Shown here in pieces: positions 49,204-62,029 of a stretch of 64,000 bases of DNA. Origin of the DNA: Brachypodium distachyon (lineage: Eukaryota > Streptophyta > Magnoliopsida > Poales > Poaceae); assembly GCF_000005505.3 (NCBI RefSeq), contig NC_016133.3:4588001-4652000 (forward strand), given 5' to 3'. The notes beneath the pieces are model-generated. The model worked only from the letters and a program-made list of their open reading frames with translations. It was not told the origin of the DNA and made no database searches. Position 1 is the first letter of the stretch. Each line of letters begins with the position of its first letter. Both the position numbers and the translations under genes were made by a program.

Positions 49204-49372
49204 TATACAAATCCACGTCACTTATTTCCGGACGGAGGGAATATGTAAGATATGAGTTATTGGTATATGATAGAATTTTTATACTCGCTCCGTCCGGAAA
49301 TAAGTGACTTGGATTTGTATAAAGTAGATGTTATTTTTTTATACTCGCTCCGTCCGAAAATAAGTGACTTGG
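49204..49372. mobile_element. Cluster of three Stowaway ends
   Basis: A right end (cacttatttccggacggagg at about 49227-49243) is followed by two left ends in direct repeat (ctcgctccgtccggaaataa near 49284 and ctcgctccgtccgaaaataa near 49343). This fits a Stowaway plus a duplicated or partially excised neighbour. Confidence 0.65.
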
Positions 49373-51966
49373 AGGACTTTTTCTTAATCTTCTTTCGTCT
49401 GATTAATTATCCCACGAAGCCAGGCTCCCAACTTGAGAAGGTGAAAAAATTAAGAGGAATCGTGTATGCACCATTTGTCGCCTATTCCGCTGGCTCCCAA
49501 TCAATACCAAATATCCCGGTGATGCGTATGTCATCTACACCTACCGCATCTATCAACCACCTGATCAATCCTTTTTTCGAGCTCTTTTACGGTGATTGGC
49601 GAGTACTTTTCAGTATTGCGCGAGAATTATTTGTGGTCGTTGATCTGTGTTTTTAATTATTGCTCAATTTACGGGTAGAGTCTGCCCCACGACCGGCCGC
49701 TACCTGTCCCCTCCTCGCGATCTCGTCTCCCCTCCTCGCGATCTCCTCTCCGCTCTCTCCTCACCCGTCCTTGTTATTGCCTGCCCCAAACCCTAGCTAG
49801 GCGGCGGCTGCCCGAGCCCGAGCCCGAGGCGGCGGCGGCCCGCGCCCGAGGTGTCAGCGGCGGCGCTTGCGCGGAGGGGGCGGCCGCGCCCGAGGCCGGG
49901 CCTCGCGCCTGAGGCATCAGCGGCTGCGGCCCGCGCTCGAGGCGTCCGCGGCGACGCTTGCGCGGAGGTGGTGGCCGGCGCCCGATCGGCTACAGACTCC
50001 AGAGCTGGCCAAGCGAGCTCGATCTACACACTCGATCGCCGAGCGCTTTTGATGTTTCTGGCCAGAGGTACGTACGCGTATGCTAGCTTTGCTGTCTATG
50101 CCTTATGTTTCTGCTTGGATTCAGTTTCTATTCGTATAAGATCGTATATACTGTATATAATACTCCATCCGTTCCTAAATACTAGGAACGGAGGGAGTAT
50201 ATCTGTTGCACGTACGTTCGTTCTTGCTTTTGCAAGAGACGGAGCATTGGATGAAAACTCGATCGATCGTAGGCCCTGGCGCCTAACTAAATGTCTTTGA
50301 GAGTTTCAGGCATGATTTGCTGAGTTGATCGACAGTTATACCGATCTCGAGTTCTCGACGATCGACATGCCTAAATGTACTGACGTTCCAAGTAGAGTAT
50401 GTGATTGCTAATTAGTATACGTGTAACCACTAGCCGATCAAGCAAGTGCAGGTCAGACTGCATTGTTTGTGTTTTGTCCCTCAAAGATCTTATACAAGTC
50501 GATAAGGTAACCTCATGATTAATCACATCTTTAGTGACTACATACAACACATAATGAAAAGAGAGTAAAACCAATAAGTTTAGTAATTATACAGAGCAGA
50601 AATATTAGTTAACAAAAATTCTGAAAAGGAATAGAAACTTTTGACTGGAAGTGCACATTAGAGTGAGCAGTGCTACATGATCTTTACCAGTTTTTTTTAT
50701 AAGAAATAGATGCATGTTAGTCGCAAGATGCAACTTGTAAGCAAGTGAGAACTGATTATAATTTCCCCAAAAGAACTGATTATAATTTCCCCAAGAGAGA
50801 AATTACTGCCAATTACAACAGAAATGTGCCCAGAATTGAGTACAACATCTGCAGCCGAGCCCCAAAAAAAGAGAGTGCCAACAACCTTTTTAGTTTTTTG
50901 GGTTCCTCATCGCTGATTCTTTAGTTCTTAATCTGATCATTGTTATTTTTAGTTCTCATACTAGACTTTCTTACTGTTTATGAGAATCCATTCTCTATTT
51001 ACTTACTGTTTGTTTTCAGATAAAACAGAGAATCCATTCTCTTTTTTACTGAATGATTTTTTTGTAGTTAATTTGTATATTTTTGTTCGTCAACTGATAC
51101 ATGTTTGCCAATATTTTCAGCTCTGACTAGGAAAGAAAATATTTTAAGCGGTACTTCCTGAATCCTGCGGTGGTGAAAAGATCCTACATAGAAAACTAGC
51201 TTCATTCCTATTTTCAATTTGTCTGGAGCTCATTTCGATGGAGATGCTGATGTAAGAGTTGCTGCTAGTACTACTTGTATGCAGTTTTGTATGCACTTAT
51301 TGCTGATGTAAGAGGCTTGACTCTAGTGTTACTGACCTGTAGTCTAGTTGCCGGTCATGTACAATAGCTGTTTGGTTATAACTATGTTGCTTTAGGTAGC
51401 TATAGCCCTGACTGTAATGTGCAGAATATTTTTTGCTGTTTGTTCCTTCCATTTATCCATGTAAACCAGTGTATTCTTCTGAGTTCTCTTGTATGCATTT
51501 CATGTCTACCTGGCTATAGATTTCATCAGCGGAGCATGACCCTTCAGGTGATTCATTAAACAGATGTCTGCTGCTGTAGTTTGTCTCGGTGGCAGATAAA
51601 GCTTCACTGTACTGTTCGTTGATTCTCTAATTCACTTTGAGATCTTTGTGTACGTTTCCTGACAACTTTTCGTGTGAACATTTCCATTTTTGTACTGATG
51701 TATAACAGCAGAGGAACCATGTACTACTCAAATTGCTAAAGAAGCTTTATTACCTGTTTCACTAGAGTTCACTGGCTGAAAATAGCCCATAAAAGCAATC
51801 GCATAAAGTGAAGCAATTACTTCCGATCTTACTGCGTGTTAACGCTACATATTTTGGGAAAACAAAAGCTGAAGTAAATGTCATTAAGGATATAGGCCCG
51901 AGGTATTACAGTAGTCCAAAACTCAGATTGTGCTAAAAACCCATTCAAACATCATCTAGTTCTCTC
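49373..51966. other. GC-rich leader-like region and following spacer; no protein gene recognised
   Basis: At about 49680-50068 the sequence turns GC-rich. It has ctctctcc and aaaccctagctagg, typical of plant 5' leaders, then imperfect repeats of about 85 bases (gcccgcg.cgag and gcttgcgcggagg occur twice), and a good donor ccagag|gtacgtacg near 50068. Downstream an acceptor-like ttttcag at about 51120 begins AT-rich sequence without a long frame. It could be a non-coding transcript, a leader exon of a lost gene or part of a transposon. Confidence 0.4.
50163..50197. mobile_element. Micro-Stowaway of 35 bases
   Basis: Between TA duplicates lie ctccatccgttccta, five spacer bases and an inverse arm taggaacggagggag. 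Only the two ends are present. Confidence 0.7.
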
Positions 51967-52876
51967 TCAATGCGGCGCGCATTCTGCGTCCATGTACTCG
52001 TTGCCATTGCTAAAAGTCAATGCCTTGTTATGAGAGTTCGATGCAGGTTGCTCCGTTCGTTGCGATGATCCATGTTCGTGCGTGTGCCCTTCGTCCCATC
52101 TATCGATGGGCTCCCATGAAGTAAAATGGTCGAATTGGCCCTGTCCAGAAACATAAAAAGTATTACGATCAACATAGAAGTAAGGTAGCAGAAAATGTAG
52201 AACATTTGCAAGATAAGCAACCTCTTCATTCATGCCATCTTCATTCCTACATATAACATTTATTCATCCCATTACATAATGTTTACCACAATATAAAAAT
52301 GTCCATACATGATTTCGACATACTTACCGGGAGAAAATATGAAACCGGTTCTTCAGGTGGAGGGATATGCAACTGTATTTGGTCAGTGGTAGCCTACAAT
52401 GGTTATAAACTGATTTTGGTATCACTTCTGGTGACACGATGAAGGAAGTATTAAAAATAGAAATATACCTTTGGAGCTATCCTCGCACGGTCCAGCATCA
52501 TCTTGGCTTCCATGCGGTCCATGCGGAGTTGCTCTGGCAAAGATTTGGAATCCATCTCCTGACGATCGTGCTGCAACTTCTGATCCATGTCCTTACGGAT
52601 CTTCTTTATCTCCTTGACCATTTTATCACAGTCTAGCTTCAATGCTTGATCCAGGGCTGCGTGTTCTTGCTTTACCTTAATGTCCATTTCTTGAAGCTCC
52701 AACATCAACTTCTTATCCGTCTCTGCATCCACATGCTTCATCTTGAGGTCCATCTTCTCACGCTCATGCTTTATCACCGGGTTTACGGCTGCACGTTCTT
52801 TGTTTCGTTTCTTGTCCATCTCCTCCCGCTCCAGGTGCACCTTGTCCATCTCATCGAGCGCGTGATGCACATCCAT
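51967..52876 (-). CDS. Small charged coiled-coil protein, function unknown
   Basis: Three coding exons, 52876-52469, 52393-52328 and 52140-51967, all in phase 0 with good GT-AG sites, give 215 residues. Residues 1-130 are almost entirely Glu/Lys/Asp/Met heptads (for example EMDKVHLEREEMDKK, HEREKMDLKMKHVD, LQEMDIKVKQEHA), a predicted long coiled coil. Exon 2 is TTDQIQLHIPPPEEPVSYFLP, and the acidic C terminus is rich in His, Ser and Asn. I do not recognise the family. An acceptor 5 bases before the ATG indicates a 5' UTR exon, perhaps in the GC-rich block at 53.1-53.7 kb. It could be a domesticated or decayed transposon accessory protein, because similar charged coiled coils occur in those. 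Confidence 0.6.
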
Positions 52877-53098
52877 GGTCCCTACAACGTTAGATGAGAT
52901 GTAAAAGAACACTCAAAACCATATAAGTTGACAGATAATGATAAAGTCTTATGCTATTGTAAGCGATCCGATCAGATATTATACAAATGAAAAAAAATAT
53001 TGTTCCAGCATGTTTTCAATCAAAATCAGAAATCAATTTGACGAGAGAGTCAGCAGCTAAACACAGATGCTCTTAGACTCACTTAAGTCATAACCGTC

Positions 53099-53700
53099 TC
53101 ATATTTGCAGTGCGAGGTTAAACAGTTCCTTGTCTGGACGCCGGGCACGGCCGCCCATTGCTGCGACGGCACGGATCCGGTCAACCGGCCTGGTCTTCGG
53201 TGGCGGCGCATGGGGAGAGGGAGGAGACGACGAGCTGTTGGCTTGCGGGGGGACGCGAGCTTGCCGACACGGACGAACTAGAGCGCGCGGCTGGCCATAG
53301 GATCTTGGGGCGCCGCCGGAAGGACGAGCGGCGGGCGCGGCGGACCGAAGAGCTAGGGGTGCGGCGGACAGAGGAGCTGGGGCGCGGCGGCGGGACGGGG
53401 GAGGCCGGGGGTGGGCCCGGAGGCGGGACGGAGGAGGCCTGGGGTGGGGGCGACGGTGGGGCACGCTAGCGGTGGCAGGACGGGCTAGGGGTTGGGCGGA
53501 GTTGGGGCGCGCCGGCGGGAAGGGGGAGGCCGAGGGTGGGCGGAGCTGCAGTGGCCATGGGAACTGCGAGCGGCGGCTGCATCGAGAGACGAGGATGGAT
53601 ACCGGTGTGACCGTGTGAGAGACTGGGAGAGGAAGGGGACCAGGGGTAGTTGGATGTGTGCACCGCGAAACGGCAACGGAGTGATCGCACACAAAATAAA
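53099..53700 (-). other. GC-rich block, probable promoter/leader of the coiled-coil gene
   Basis: On the minus strand it has Pro/Arg/Ala-rich low-complexity translation and a short frame beginning ATG at 53157 (GGRARRPDKELFNLALQ) that ends at a stop after 19 codons without an obvious donor. On the plus strand, gggcgcggcgg-type repeats are visible. It is best read as CpG-rich promoter and leader; coding use is unsupported. Confidence 0.4.
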
Positions 53701-55026
53701 TCAGACGATTCTTTAATTCTTTTTAGTTAAAAAAATAATTCGCTAATTTTGGTACTTTCCAGTACTTCCTATTGCTCCATCGTTAGATCAATTAGCTTGG
53801 ACGGTCCGTAAAATCGTCAATCATTATAAAACTTGTTTTGATTGATACGGTCGGTGTGGATTACATAGGCATCACGAAGGTTTAGCATTGATTGAGAGTC
53901 AGTGGAATTGGCCACAAATGGTATATACGCTCTTCTTAATTTTTTCACCAACCCAAGCTTTCCTTCTTCTCTTCCTTTCTCGACCGTTTCACATCTCGTC
54001 GTTGCGCTATCTCCTCTTCTCTCTCCTCACGTGTCTTTTCTCATCCCCATCTTCTCTCTTTGTTGGAAAAGGACATGTCAGATTAATTGCTGCACAAACA
54101 AAAGGGACATTGACGCAATACCAAGGAGGAACAAAACACAGTGCTAGAAGGAAAGAAGAAAAAAAATTGTAGACCGCGTGCCACAGAAAATGTAATTGAA
54201 AATAAGCAAACAAAAAGAGAATCTACCCTCAAAAAACTAAACGGAAGGAATCCTCCAAGATGGCCCGCAAGACTAATCTGAAAGCAGAAGGCATGGGAGT
54301 TTTCATGGAGGTGTTGGCCAATTGATTTTCTTTGGTCTTCCTTGCGGTGTCTTGCCGAAAAGAAACGTTGCCGGTTTTCCGTGGCCTTTGCCATGAGTCC
54401 GCATCGCACCGGTCAAATTAAACTATTTTCTATTTTCCTAAGAACTTTACAGGCCCACGCACCGTCCAGCCCCGTTAGAATATATAAACACGGGGCGTGT
54501 TAAGCGTGGAGAGCGATTGATCGAGTATGATGATAAGCCAACTCTTGTCAGATCATTGCACATACGGAGCATAATTTCCGAGTTTAGAATATACCATTAG
54601 CACCGGTAAACTCTCGTTAGATCATTCAGATCTTAACTTACTCCCTCCGTCTTAAATTAACTGACGATTCTTATACAAATCCACGTCAGTTAATTTGGAA
54701 CGGAGGGAGTAGATCAAACATCCCCATCAACAATCTTTTCTTGACACAGCAATAATAACACAGCGTGCAAAAAAATAATCGTATCGTCAAAAACATTGTT
54801 GGTTACGAAGTCAATCAATTTTGGATAGCTCAGTTCAGAGTTAAAGACTCTGTTGCATTGAAATCATGCCAGAGACCCAAAAAGAAAAAAAAAATTGCCC
54901 GCCGGCTTGGTGGTCCGTCTCAGGCCCTTTAAAACCTGCCCCTGCAGTCCACTCTAATAAGCAATCAGGAATTCAGGATTCAGGCAGATCGCAGTAGTGC
55001 ACCAGCGCAGCGGCATCGATCTCGCA
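53701..55026. other. Intergenic, upstream of apyrase copy 1
   Basis: No gene seen. It holds a Stowaway (54641-54709) and a possible TATA-like tttaaaa at 54928-54934, about 95 bases before the apyrase start. Confidence 0.5.
54641..54709. mobile_element. Short Stowaway MITE
   Basis: 69 bases between TA duplicates (54639-54640, 54710-54711), with ends ctccctccgtcttaaattaa and ttaatttggaacggagggag and internal ctgacg/cgtcag: nearly a full hairpin. Confidence 0.85.
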
Positions 55027-58000
55027 ATGGCTCCTGCCGTAGTCGGCATGATGGCGTGCCTAGCGCTCTTCCTCCTCGTGCTGGCCTCGAGCGCCGAGGC
55101 AGCGGCGCTTGGCCGGAAGGCCAGCACCGTCGAGCTGGCGGCGGCTGCGGCTGCTGCAGGAGGGAAGTACGCGGTGATCTTCGACGCCGGCAGCACGGGC
55201 ACGCGCGTGCACGTCTTCAGGTTCGACACGGAGATGGAGCTCGTCGAGATCGGCCATGACATCGAGGTCTTCGCCAAGGTACGCACTTACAGTCTTACAG
55301 ATGACGCGAGCGCATTCATGGATTATATGCACTCCCGTTCCGTAATTCTTGTCATTGTTTTTAGTTCAGATTTACAAAAATAGCGACAAGTATGGTACAG
55401 AGCGAATATATGTCAGCCATCTTTATTCATCAGTTTGGCTCGTTTATGCGTGCAGGTGGAACCGGGGCTGAGCTCGTACGCCGGACGGCCCCAGGAAGCT
55501 GCCGACTCCATACTTCCTCTGCTCCAGAAGGCCAAGAGCGTCGTGCCCCGGTGGCTCATGAGAAGAACGGCCGTCAAACTAGGGGTCCGTAACAAACAAA
55601 TTAATAACGGAAATACTTGTGTCTGAACATGGTTCATACTTTATATATGTGAGATCATCGATCACGACAAAACTGAAACTCAGATAGTATATGAAACCAA
55701 AATCCTCTGCATAAATGTGCAGGCAACGGCTGGACTCAGACTTATCGGAGATGAGAAAGCAGAGCAAATCCTTGAAGCGGTAAAACTTTCAACTTAAGCT
55801 AACCACACATGTTCTACTCCCATTTTAAATAAAGATGGCAGCTGCCATGGCATCTACGATGCTTGAAGCAACAAGGGAACAAAAAGGTGACTTGTTTTCT
55901 AAAACAGGTCAGGGGTGTTATCCACACCAAGAGCAAGTTTCAGTACGATCCTAGCTGGATCAATGTTCTTGAGGGATCTCAAGAAGGATCTTATCTATGG
56001 GTACTACACTACTACCCGACCGTATCTTACAATATTTACAGCCGTACATAATCACATTCAGATGAACTGATCTGAATTATCTTCTGATACATTGTACCAT
56101 ATAGGTTGCTCTGAATTATCTGTTGGATAAACTGGGAGGAGACTACGGGAAGACGGTAGGCGTGATTGATCTTGGAGGCGGGTCTGTGCAAATGGCTTAT
56201 GCCATTTCTGAAGATGCTGCTGCTGCCGCGCCAGTGGTGCCCGACGGGAAGGATCCCTACGTTACCAAAGAGTATCTTAAAGGAAGGGATTATAATATCT
56301 ACGCTCACAGGTTTGGCCGAACCCCCCTCTGTGTTGTCGATAACCTTAATTTCTTTCCGATCACTAGTGCGATGATGCATGGCCCTATGATTTCTAAGTT
56401 AGTATAAGTGTTCATGGATAAAGTCCATTTTTCTCGCTTAAACTATATATGTATTTGCTTTTCAATTCTTTCCTGGAGTACATCATTTTTTTTGGTTCAT
56501 GTCACTCACTGTCTAAACTATCATACCTCGAAGCACTTCAATCCCGGGCGGTTTTTTAGAAGGACAAAATCATACGTACCTAGATTTTTTAAAGTCTGAG
56601 GAAATAACATACATGTATATGTGAAATTTGGTTATAAAATATGCTTATTTGGCAAACGTAAGGGTTAATTATTTTATTTCATTTTTTTGCACAGGTCATG
56701 GATGGGCATACTAGCTTTTATTTTATTTATTTTTGCAGAAAATACTTGTATATATACTTTAACACGACAACTTAGATATTTTTTCGCATTTTCTGAAGAA
56801 TTTTAGGAGCGGTTTTGCCGTTCCACAAACTGTCAAAGAGGTTGGTCTCCCGGATAAGATATTTTAGAGGTTCGGTGTCAGTCTTTTTTTCAGAAAGCCA
56901 AGCCAATACTAGTTTAGAGTGGCCAAGTGGAGTTCTTTAATGTTCAATTAAGCACCGTACGTGTACATGGGTTCTAAATGCCCATTAAATAATATATTTT
57001 TTGCGAAAAGGGTGCCCATTGATTTTGGACATGATGATATTCTTGCACGAGAAATGTACCAACAAATCTAAAAATAATTATAGTGGCACTAAATCATGAT
57101 ATGCAGAGAACCCAGAGGTGGTTGCGGTGGTCTTGAACGAAATATATGTATAGTTCATCCCAAAGAATGCTTGAACGAAAAATATTGGTTAAACAAATAT
57201 TTATAGAAAAGCAGAAATATAGACAGGCCTTAAATCAATCTATCCGTGTTGCAGTTACTTGCACTACGGTGCGATGGCTTCTCGCGCAGAGATCTTCAAG
57301 GCGAAGAACGGACCGGTCAGCTACTGCATGCTGCGCGGTTTCGTTGGTAATGAATGTTAATTGCACGCAGCCATATCCTCCTTTTGTTAAGGCTGGTCAT
57401 TTTGTTAAGGCTGGTCATTTTGTCAGAGTGAAGAGTAACTTAGAGCAGTAACATGAATATTTTTTTCCATTTATATGTTCTCCAAGGTGAATACAGCTAC
57501 AACGGAGAGCAATTCGACGCAACGGCGTCGCTGCAGGGAGCAGCGTACGACAAGTGCAGGGAGGACGTGACCAAGGCGCTGAAACTGGGCGCGGCCTGCG
57601 AGCACAAGAACTGCACCTTCAACGGCGCCTGGAACGGCGGCGGCGGCGCCGGCCAGACCGACCTCTACGTCACCTCCACCTTCTACTACGTGGCCTCGGA
57701 GGTACTACTACTACTGGCATCGATCCATTTAATTTGGCCAATGAATTGCTTGGTTTGGATCCGAAATTAATTCAGTAACCTGAACTTGTCGATCTTTTGT
57801 CTCCGTCGGCCGGCGGCCGGAAATTATATAAGGTTGGCCTCATCGACGGCGAGGCTGCCAGCGGGAAGACCACCCCTGCGGCGTTCGGGGCCGCCGCCGA
57901 GAAGATCTGCGCGATGAGCTTCGAGGAGACCAAGGCTGCTTACACGCGTGTCCGAGCCTCGGACGCGCCTTACATTTGCATGGACCTCGTCTACCAGTAC

Positions 58001-58330
58001 TCCTTGCTCGTCGATGGATTCGGTGAGCACCACCTGGAAAGACACACTCAACATATCATGCATCTTCATCTTCGGTCTTCACTTTTAAAAGTTTCTGTTT
58101 TTCATCAGTGAATTAAGAAGATTTGAGGCTAATTAATCGATCAATTGATTTTGGACCGGGGTTAACAAGTGAATCAATTTAATTACTTGCTGGATGCAGG
58201 TTTGGAGCCGGCGAAGGAGATCACGGTGGCGCAGAAGGTGAAGCACGGGGAATACTTCCTGGAGGCTGCGTGGCCGCTTGGAGAAGCTATAGAGGCCGTG
58301 TCGCCCAAAAAGCTGCTCCGGGATGCATAA
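55027..58330 (+). CDS. Apyrase (GDA1/CD39 nucleoside phosphatase), copy 1
   Basis: Nine exons, 55027-55278, 55456-55584, 55723-55779, 55908-56000, 56105-56310, 57255-57346, 57487-57701, 57833-58022 and 58200-58330, give 454 residues. It hydrolyses nucleoside di- and triphosphates to monophosphates, in the secretory pathway or outside the cell. Apyrase conserved regions are clear: ACR1 [12 protein letters not shown] (53-64), ACR2 [13 protein letters not shown] (about 129-141), ACR3 around GSYLWVALNYLL, ACR4 [13 protein letters not shown] (198-210) and ACR5 [19 protein letters not shown] hydrophobic N terminus (about 7-26) acts as signal peptide or anchor; no C-terminal anchor. The 944-base intron 5 is the longest. 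The start is the first ATG before the hydrophobic segment. Confidence 0.95.
55333..55408. mobile_element. Degenerate Stowaway in apyrase copy 1 intron 1
   Basis: Decayed ends (ctcccgttccgtaattcttg and gcgacaagtatggtacagag) with the Stowaway-like layout; about 75 bases. Confidence 0.45.
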
Positions 58331-58640
58331 TTTATTAGCTAGCTAGCTAGCTAGTCGATCCCTTCGAACAGGCGTGTGTATTGGTCGATCGGGGAATTAT
58401 AAACGTGCATGCATGCATGGTCGCCATCTTTGTCATTCCATCTGTCAAGCTGTGCTTTCAGAAAATACAAGAGGTCATGCATTTTATTTTCTTAATTTGG
58501 TCCAAGTTTTAATTAAACGTTACTCTATGCATATTACAAATATTAATATGTCAAGTAAATTAATGGATTGATTACCGGTCAAAATTTGTCTTGGCCCAAG
58601 AAAACATAGTACAGCTCTTGTGTATATATTGACATGTAGG
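58331..58640. other. 3' flank of apyrase copy 1
   Basis: It contains an agct tetranucleotide run (about 58336-58354). No gene seen. Confidence 0.4.
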
Positions 58641-58870
58641 CACTACCACAAACAGGAATATCCCCGTCACAAACAGAAATATCCCCGTCGGCTGAGAACC
58701 GACGGGAATAGCACCCCTGTGTGCCAGCCGACAGGAATAGCCGACAGTGATATCTATACAGGGATATTTCAATGTGCATGTGTGTTCACCGACAAAAGAT
58801 ATATATATATATATATTCCTGTTGGCTACTCCGTCAGTTACCGACAGGGATATAATCCGTCGTCAGGTCA
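58641..58870. mobile_element. CACTA transposon terminal fragment
   Basis: It starts with cactaccacaaacaggaata, a CACTA-type terminus, and is followed by many copies of a short motif in both orientations (ccgacgggaatagc, gccgacaggaatag, tatccccgtc, gttaccgacaggga), the usual subterminal repeats. The matching right terminus was not found within the window. Confidence 0.7.
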
Positions 58871-59059
58871 GAGGGTAATAGTTCCGGATGACAAACCTAT
58901 ACGTGCTGGGCTATTGTCTTCTTATACTCCCTTCATTTGGGTTTATAAGAGCCAAGTGGAATTTTATGCCAAACTTCGATCAAAAATTGCATTGGTAATA
59001 TGAGATTATTGCGGCACAAAAGATATACTGTTAGATTCATATTGAAAACTCTTTCTGAT

Positions 59060-59370
59060 GAGGACATGACACCTACAGATACAACGGCAGCCCCTACAGC
59101 ACCTACACCTCAAGCACCGGAGAGACACGCACAAATTACAAGAGCTCGTGCCCGTCAATTAAACTGTCAGGTACTTTCGTTCCTTCATGCTACGGGTAAT
59201 CTAAATGAGAATATGATGATGCATAAATCAAATTACAAGAACTCGTGTCCGTCAAATAAACATTATCTTTCATCCTTTGCGTCCATGCTAGATCCAATGG
59301 CTCTCAACGTAATTAAGTGGAAAATGTCACATCTGGCTTCACTTAAAGTTTCGCGCCATGTCATTTAGGG
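59060..59370 (+). pseudogene. Ty3/gypsy retrotransposon fragment
   Basis: The translated stretch QAPERHAQITRARARQLNCQ followed by VLSFLHATGNLNENMM resembles a conserved segment at the end of grass gypsy polyproteins. It is short, out of context and ends in unrelated sequence. Confidence 0.55.
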
Positions 59371-60056
59371 TGTCTTTGTTGTCCTAACAGCCATTGCTTG
59401 CTTCACATGGGGATCTAGCAGCTGGGATGAAAACCCGAGTTGCGGCCCATTGTTTGGTGTACCTTGCACACCGGAGATGCATTCGGGAGGAGAGGTTGAG
59501 CAGGGAGGGCCTTATCACGGGCGGCAACATGAGCGCGTAAGTGGGTATCGGCGTCACTGCCGCCAACGCTGGGACTGCGGCAAAGGAGGAACTTCGACGG
59601 AATGGAGAGGAGAAGGAGGACAGCCGGCAATGCACAGACGAGGAAAGGGCGACATGCGGGGAGAGGCTCGACGGGAGAGATGGATGCTTGAGAGATGAGT
59701 TTGCATTAAAAAAAAAGTTTGATTCTGCGCTAGCTCACGTGCAGGCTAGGAGGTCTAAAATTGCAACTCAGGTATCAAAGAGTCCCATATCTGCATCACC
59801 CTATTCACGAAAGTCAATGAAAATTGAAGATCAACACCTTTACCTCTGCTTTTTAGTAGGCTGAGAGAGGGAGAGACGCTTGACATATGAGTTTTCATTA
59901 AAAAAAAGGGTTGATTATGCGCTAGCTCACGTGAAGACTAGGAGGCCCAAAATTGCAACTCAGGTATATCAAATAGTCCCACATAGGCATCTCCTTAGTC
60001 ACGAAAGTCAATGAGCATCAAAGATCAACACCTTTAGCTCTACTTTTTATTAGGCT
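59371..60056. repeat. Unclassified repeat-like DNA with a diverged tandem duplication
   Basis: Two copies of about 170 bases (roughly 59694-59868 and 59885-60056) share gagtttgcatta/gagttttcatta, tgcgctagctcacgtg, aaaattgcaactcaggtat, cacgaaagtcaatga and agatcaacaccttta. The sequence before them (59371-59690) has a GC-rich open frame but no domain I know. Confidence 0.65.
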
Positions 60057-60144
60057 GAACCCTAACTACCATGTTTCTCGTGGGATTTGACGTACTGTAA
60101 AATCCTACTCACTCCGGTCCACAATAAATGTGGTTGATTTAGTG

Positions 60145-60409
60145 CTTCTTCCGTTTCTCAAAGAATGACATATTAGTTTTCATTAAGATAAGGTTTTGAC
60201 CACAAATTAATATGTTAAAGTGTGGTTTATATGACATGAAACCACAAGCATCATGAAGTACTTTTGATAATGAATCTAGCGATACTAATTTCATGTCATA
60301 TAAACCACACCTTAACATAATAATTTGTGATTAAAATCTTGTCTTAATGAAATCTAATACGTTCGGTAAAAAAAAACATTATATGCCATTCTTCGAGAAA
60401 ACGAGGGAG
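60145..60409. mobile_element. Larger Stowaway-like MITE
   Basis: Ends cttcttccgtttctcaaaga and cttcgagaaaacgagggag, with about 100 bases of inverted internal similarity (cattaagataaggttttga, gtgtggtttatatgacatga). About 265 bases. Confidence 0.75.
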
Positions 60410-62029
60410 TATAAATTACCCATGCCTCTGCAACTTGCACACACGTCTTGCCCTGGCGGCCTGGCGCTCCATATCTTGTGACGGGACGGCACTGATTTGT
60501 CGGAGATAAGGTTTCTCTTCTGGCCGACCGGAGGAATCGAGTTTTTCTACACGCGATGCACGAGATGTGCATCCATCACATGGATAGTACAGAGCAGTTC
60601 TGCTCTTAATTTCTGATGAAAATCGCTCCGAATCAATATTTGTCAGAATCAGCACATTTAGATATGCGTGCTACTGCTAACTATGTTTTTTTCTTCTTCT
60701 GAAAAGACAGCTATGTATAAGTAATAATACGGAGTACTTGATCTTATAACCTTGCTAACCGTTTTTTATTGTGATTTGATCCGGTTCCGTATTATTGGCA
60801 TGGCCGATGTATGACCCGGTGCTTAATTTGCTCATAGTTGTCTTTTGTGCCCTTAATGTGCACATGCAACAGGGATTTATCGTACTATAAACCCGCGTGA
60901 TAATATTAGAAGAATCGGCTGTGCAGGAAGAGATTTAATTTGAACTTCGAAGGAAGAGAGACCTAACAGTAGGCACTCCATGTGCACCGGACCTAAACAT
61001 TGGTAGCGGGTCAGACAAATTTTCTTTATGCTAAATGCGTTTCTCTCCTTTTTCCTCGCCAATCTTAACCTCGCGTGTCGCGTGGATGCGCTGTGAACTT
61101 GCACCAGGTGCAAAGAGACATTTCCCCTTATTTATACTCCCTTTTAATAAGGATCAGATTACATTCCAAAATACCCAGAATAAGTTTAGCAGGTGGCATA
61201 AACTTTATTTCTGACTACCGAAGTGGCAAATTTGACAGCTGGGGCACACATATTCTACATCACAAAACTAACTACACACTTGAGAGTCCAAAAATAGAGG
61301 TTTTACACTCTTGATATTTTCCCTCTAGTCCTGTCCTTAAGACGATGCTCATCAAAGTTGTAACATCAGAATCCACAGAAGTGGACACACACACACACAA
61401 GAAAGAAAGAACCGAAGATTCCCTTTTCTTACCAGCTCTAGCAAGCACACTAATAAAAAAAAAGGAATCATTATTTGACTAGCTAATTCCTTATTCTAGT
61501 ATTGCATGAGGCCTAGCAACCCGAAAACTCCATTGAGCCGGCTTTTTAAAAATATGAAGAACAATAGGATCGGGAGGATATTTGAGGACCTCCGAATACC
61601 AACACATGCGGATTAAATATATGATCTTTGTGTAACTTTTTCCATATTGACACTGAACGTTTAACAACAGCCCCATCTAAATTTATATCAAATAGCACAG
61701 GCTAGATAATTTCTCGAGACATAAATATATGGCTTTTCATTATGCTAGGAATCGCAGTGCCACAGTCCTCCCCTTAACATTAATTTTCGGCGAGTCCTAA
61801 ATGGGCCAGGTAGTTGTTGTCAATTTAAACCACCAACCCCGTAGATTCCGCTGCAATTTACATAGAACTAGGAGTTTTATAGTTTTTTTCTTCGAAAAGT
61901 TTTATAGTGAGCGTCATCTATGCATCTTTGGTGGGATTAGTGGTTGTTGGTTTCGGCATAAAAATGTTGAAAGCTAAAAATACCCTTAAAGATCAAACGA
62001 ATTGTATGTTACCTCTGCAAAGGGCCTAT
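60410..62029. other. Intergenic, no gene seen
   Basis: AT-rich to neutral sequence with a short CA run near 61388. No domain-bearing frame or transposon end recognised. Confidence 0.45.

Noticed and set aside
53099..53692. 197-codon Pro/Arg-rich minus-strand frame
   Set aside because: Low complexity in a GC-rich promoter-like block; no splice link to the coiled-coil exons could be made in frame.
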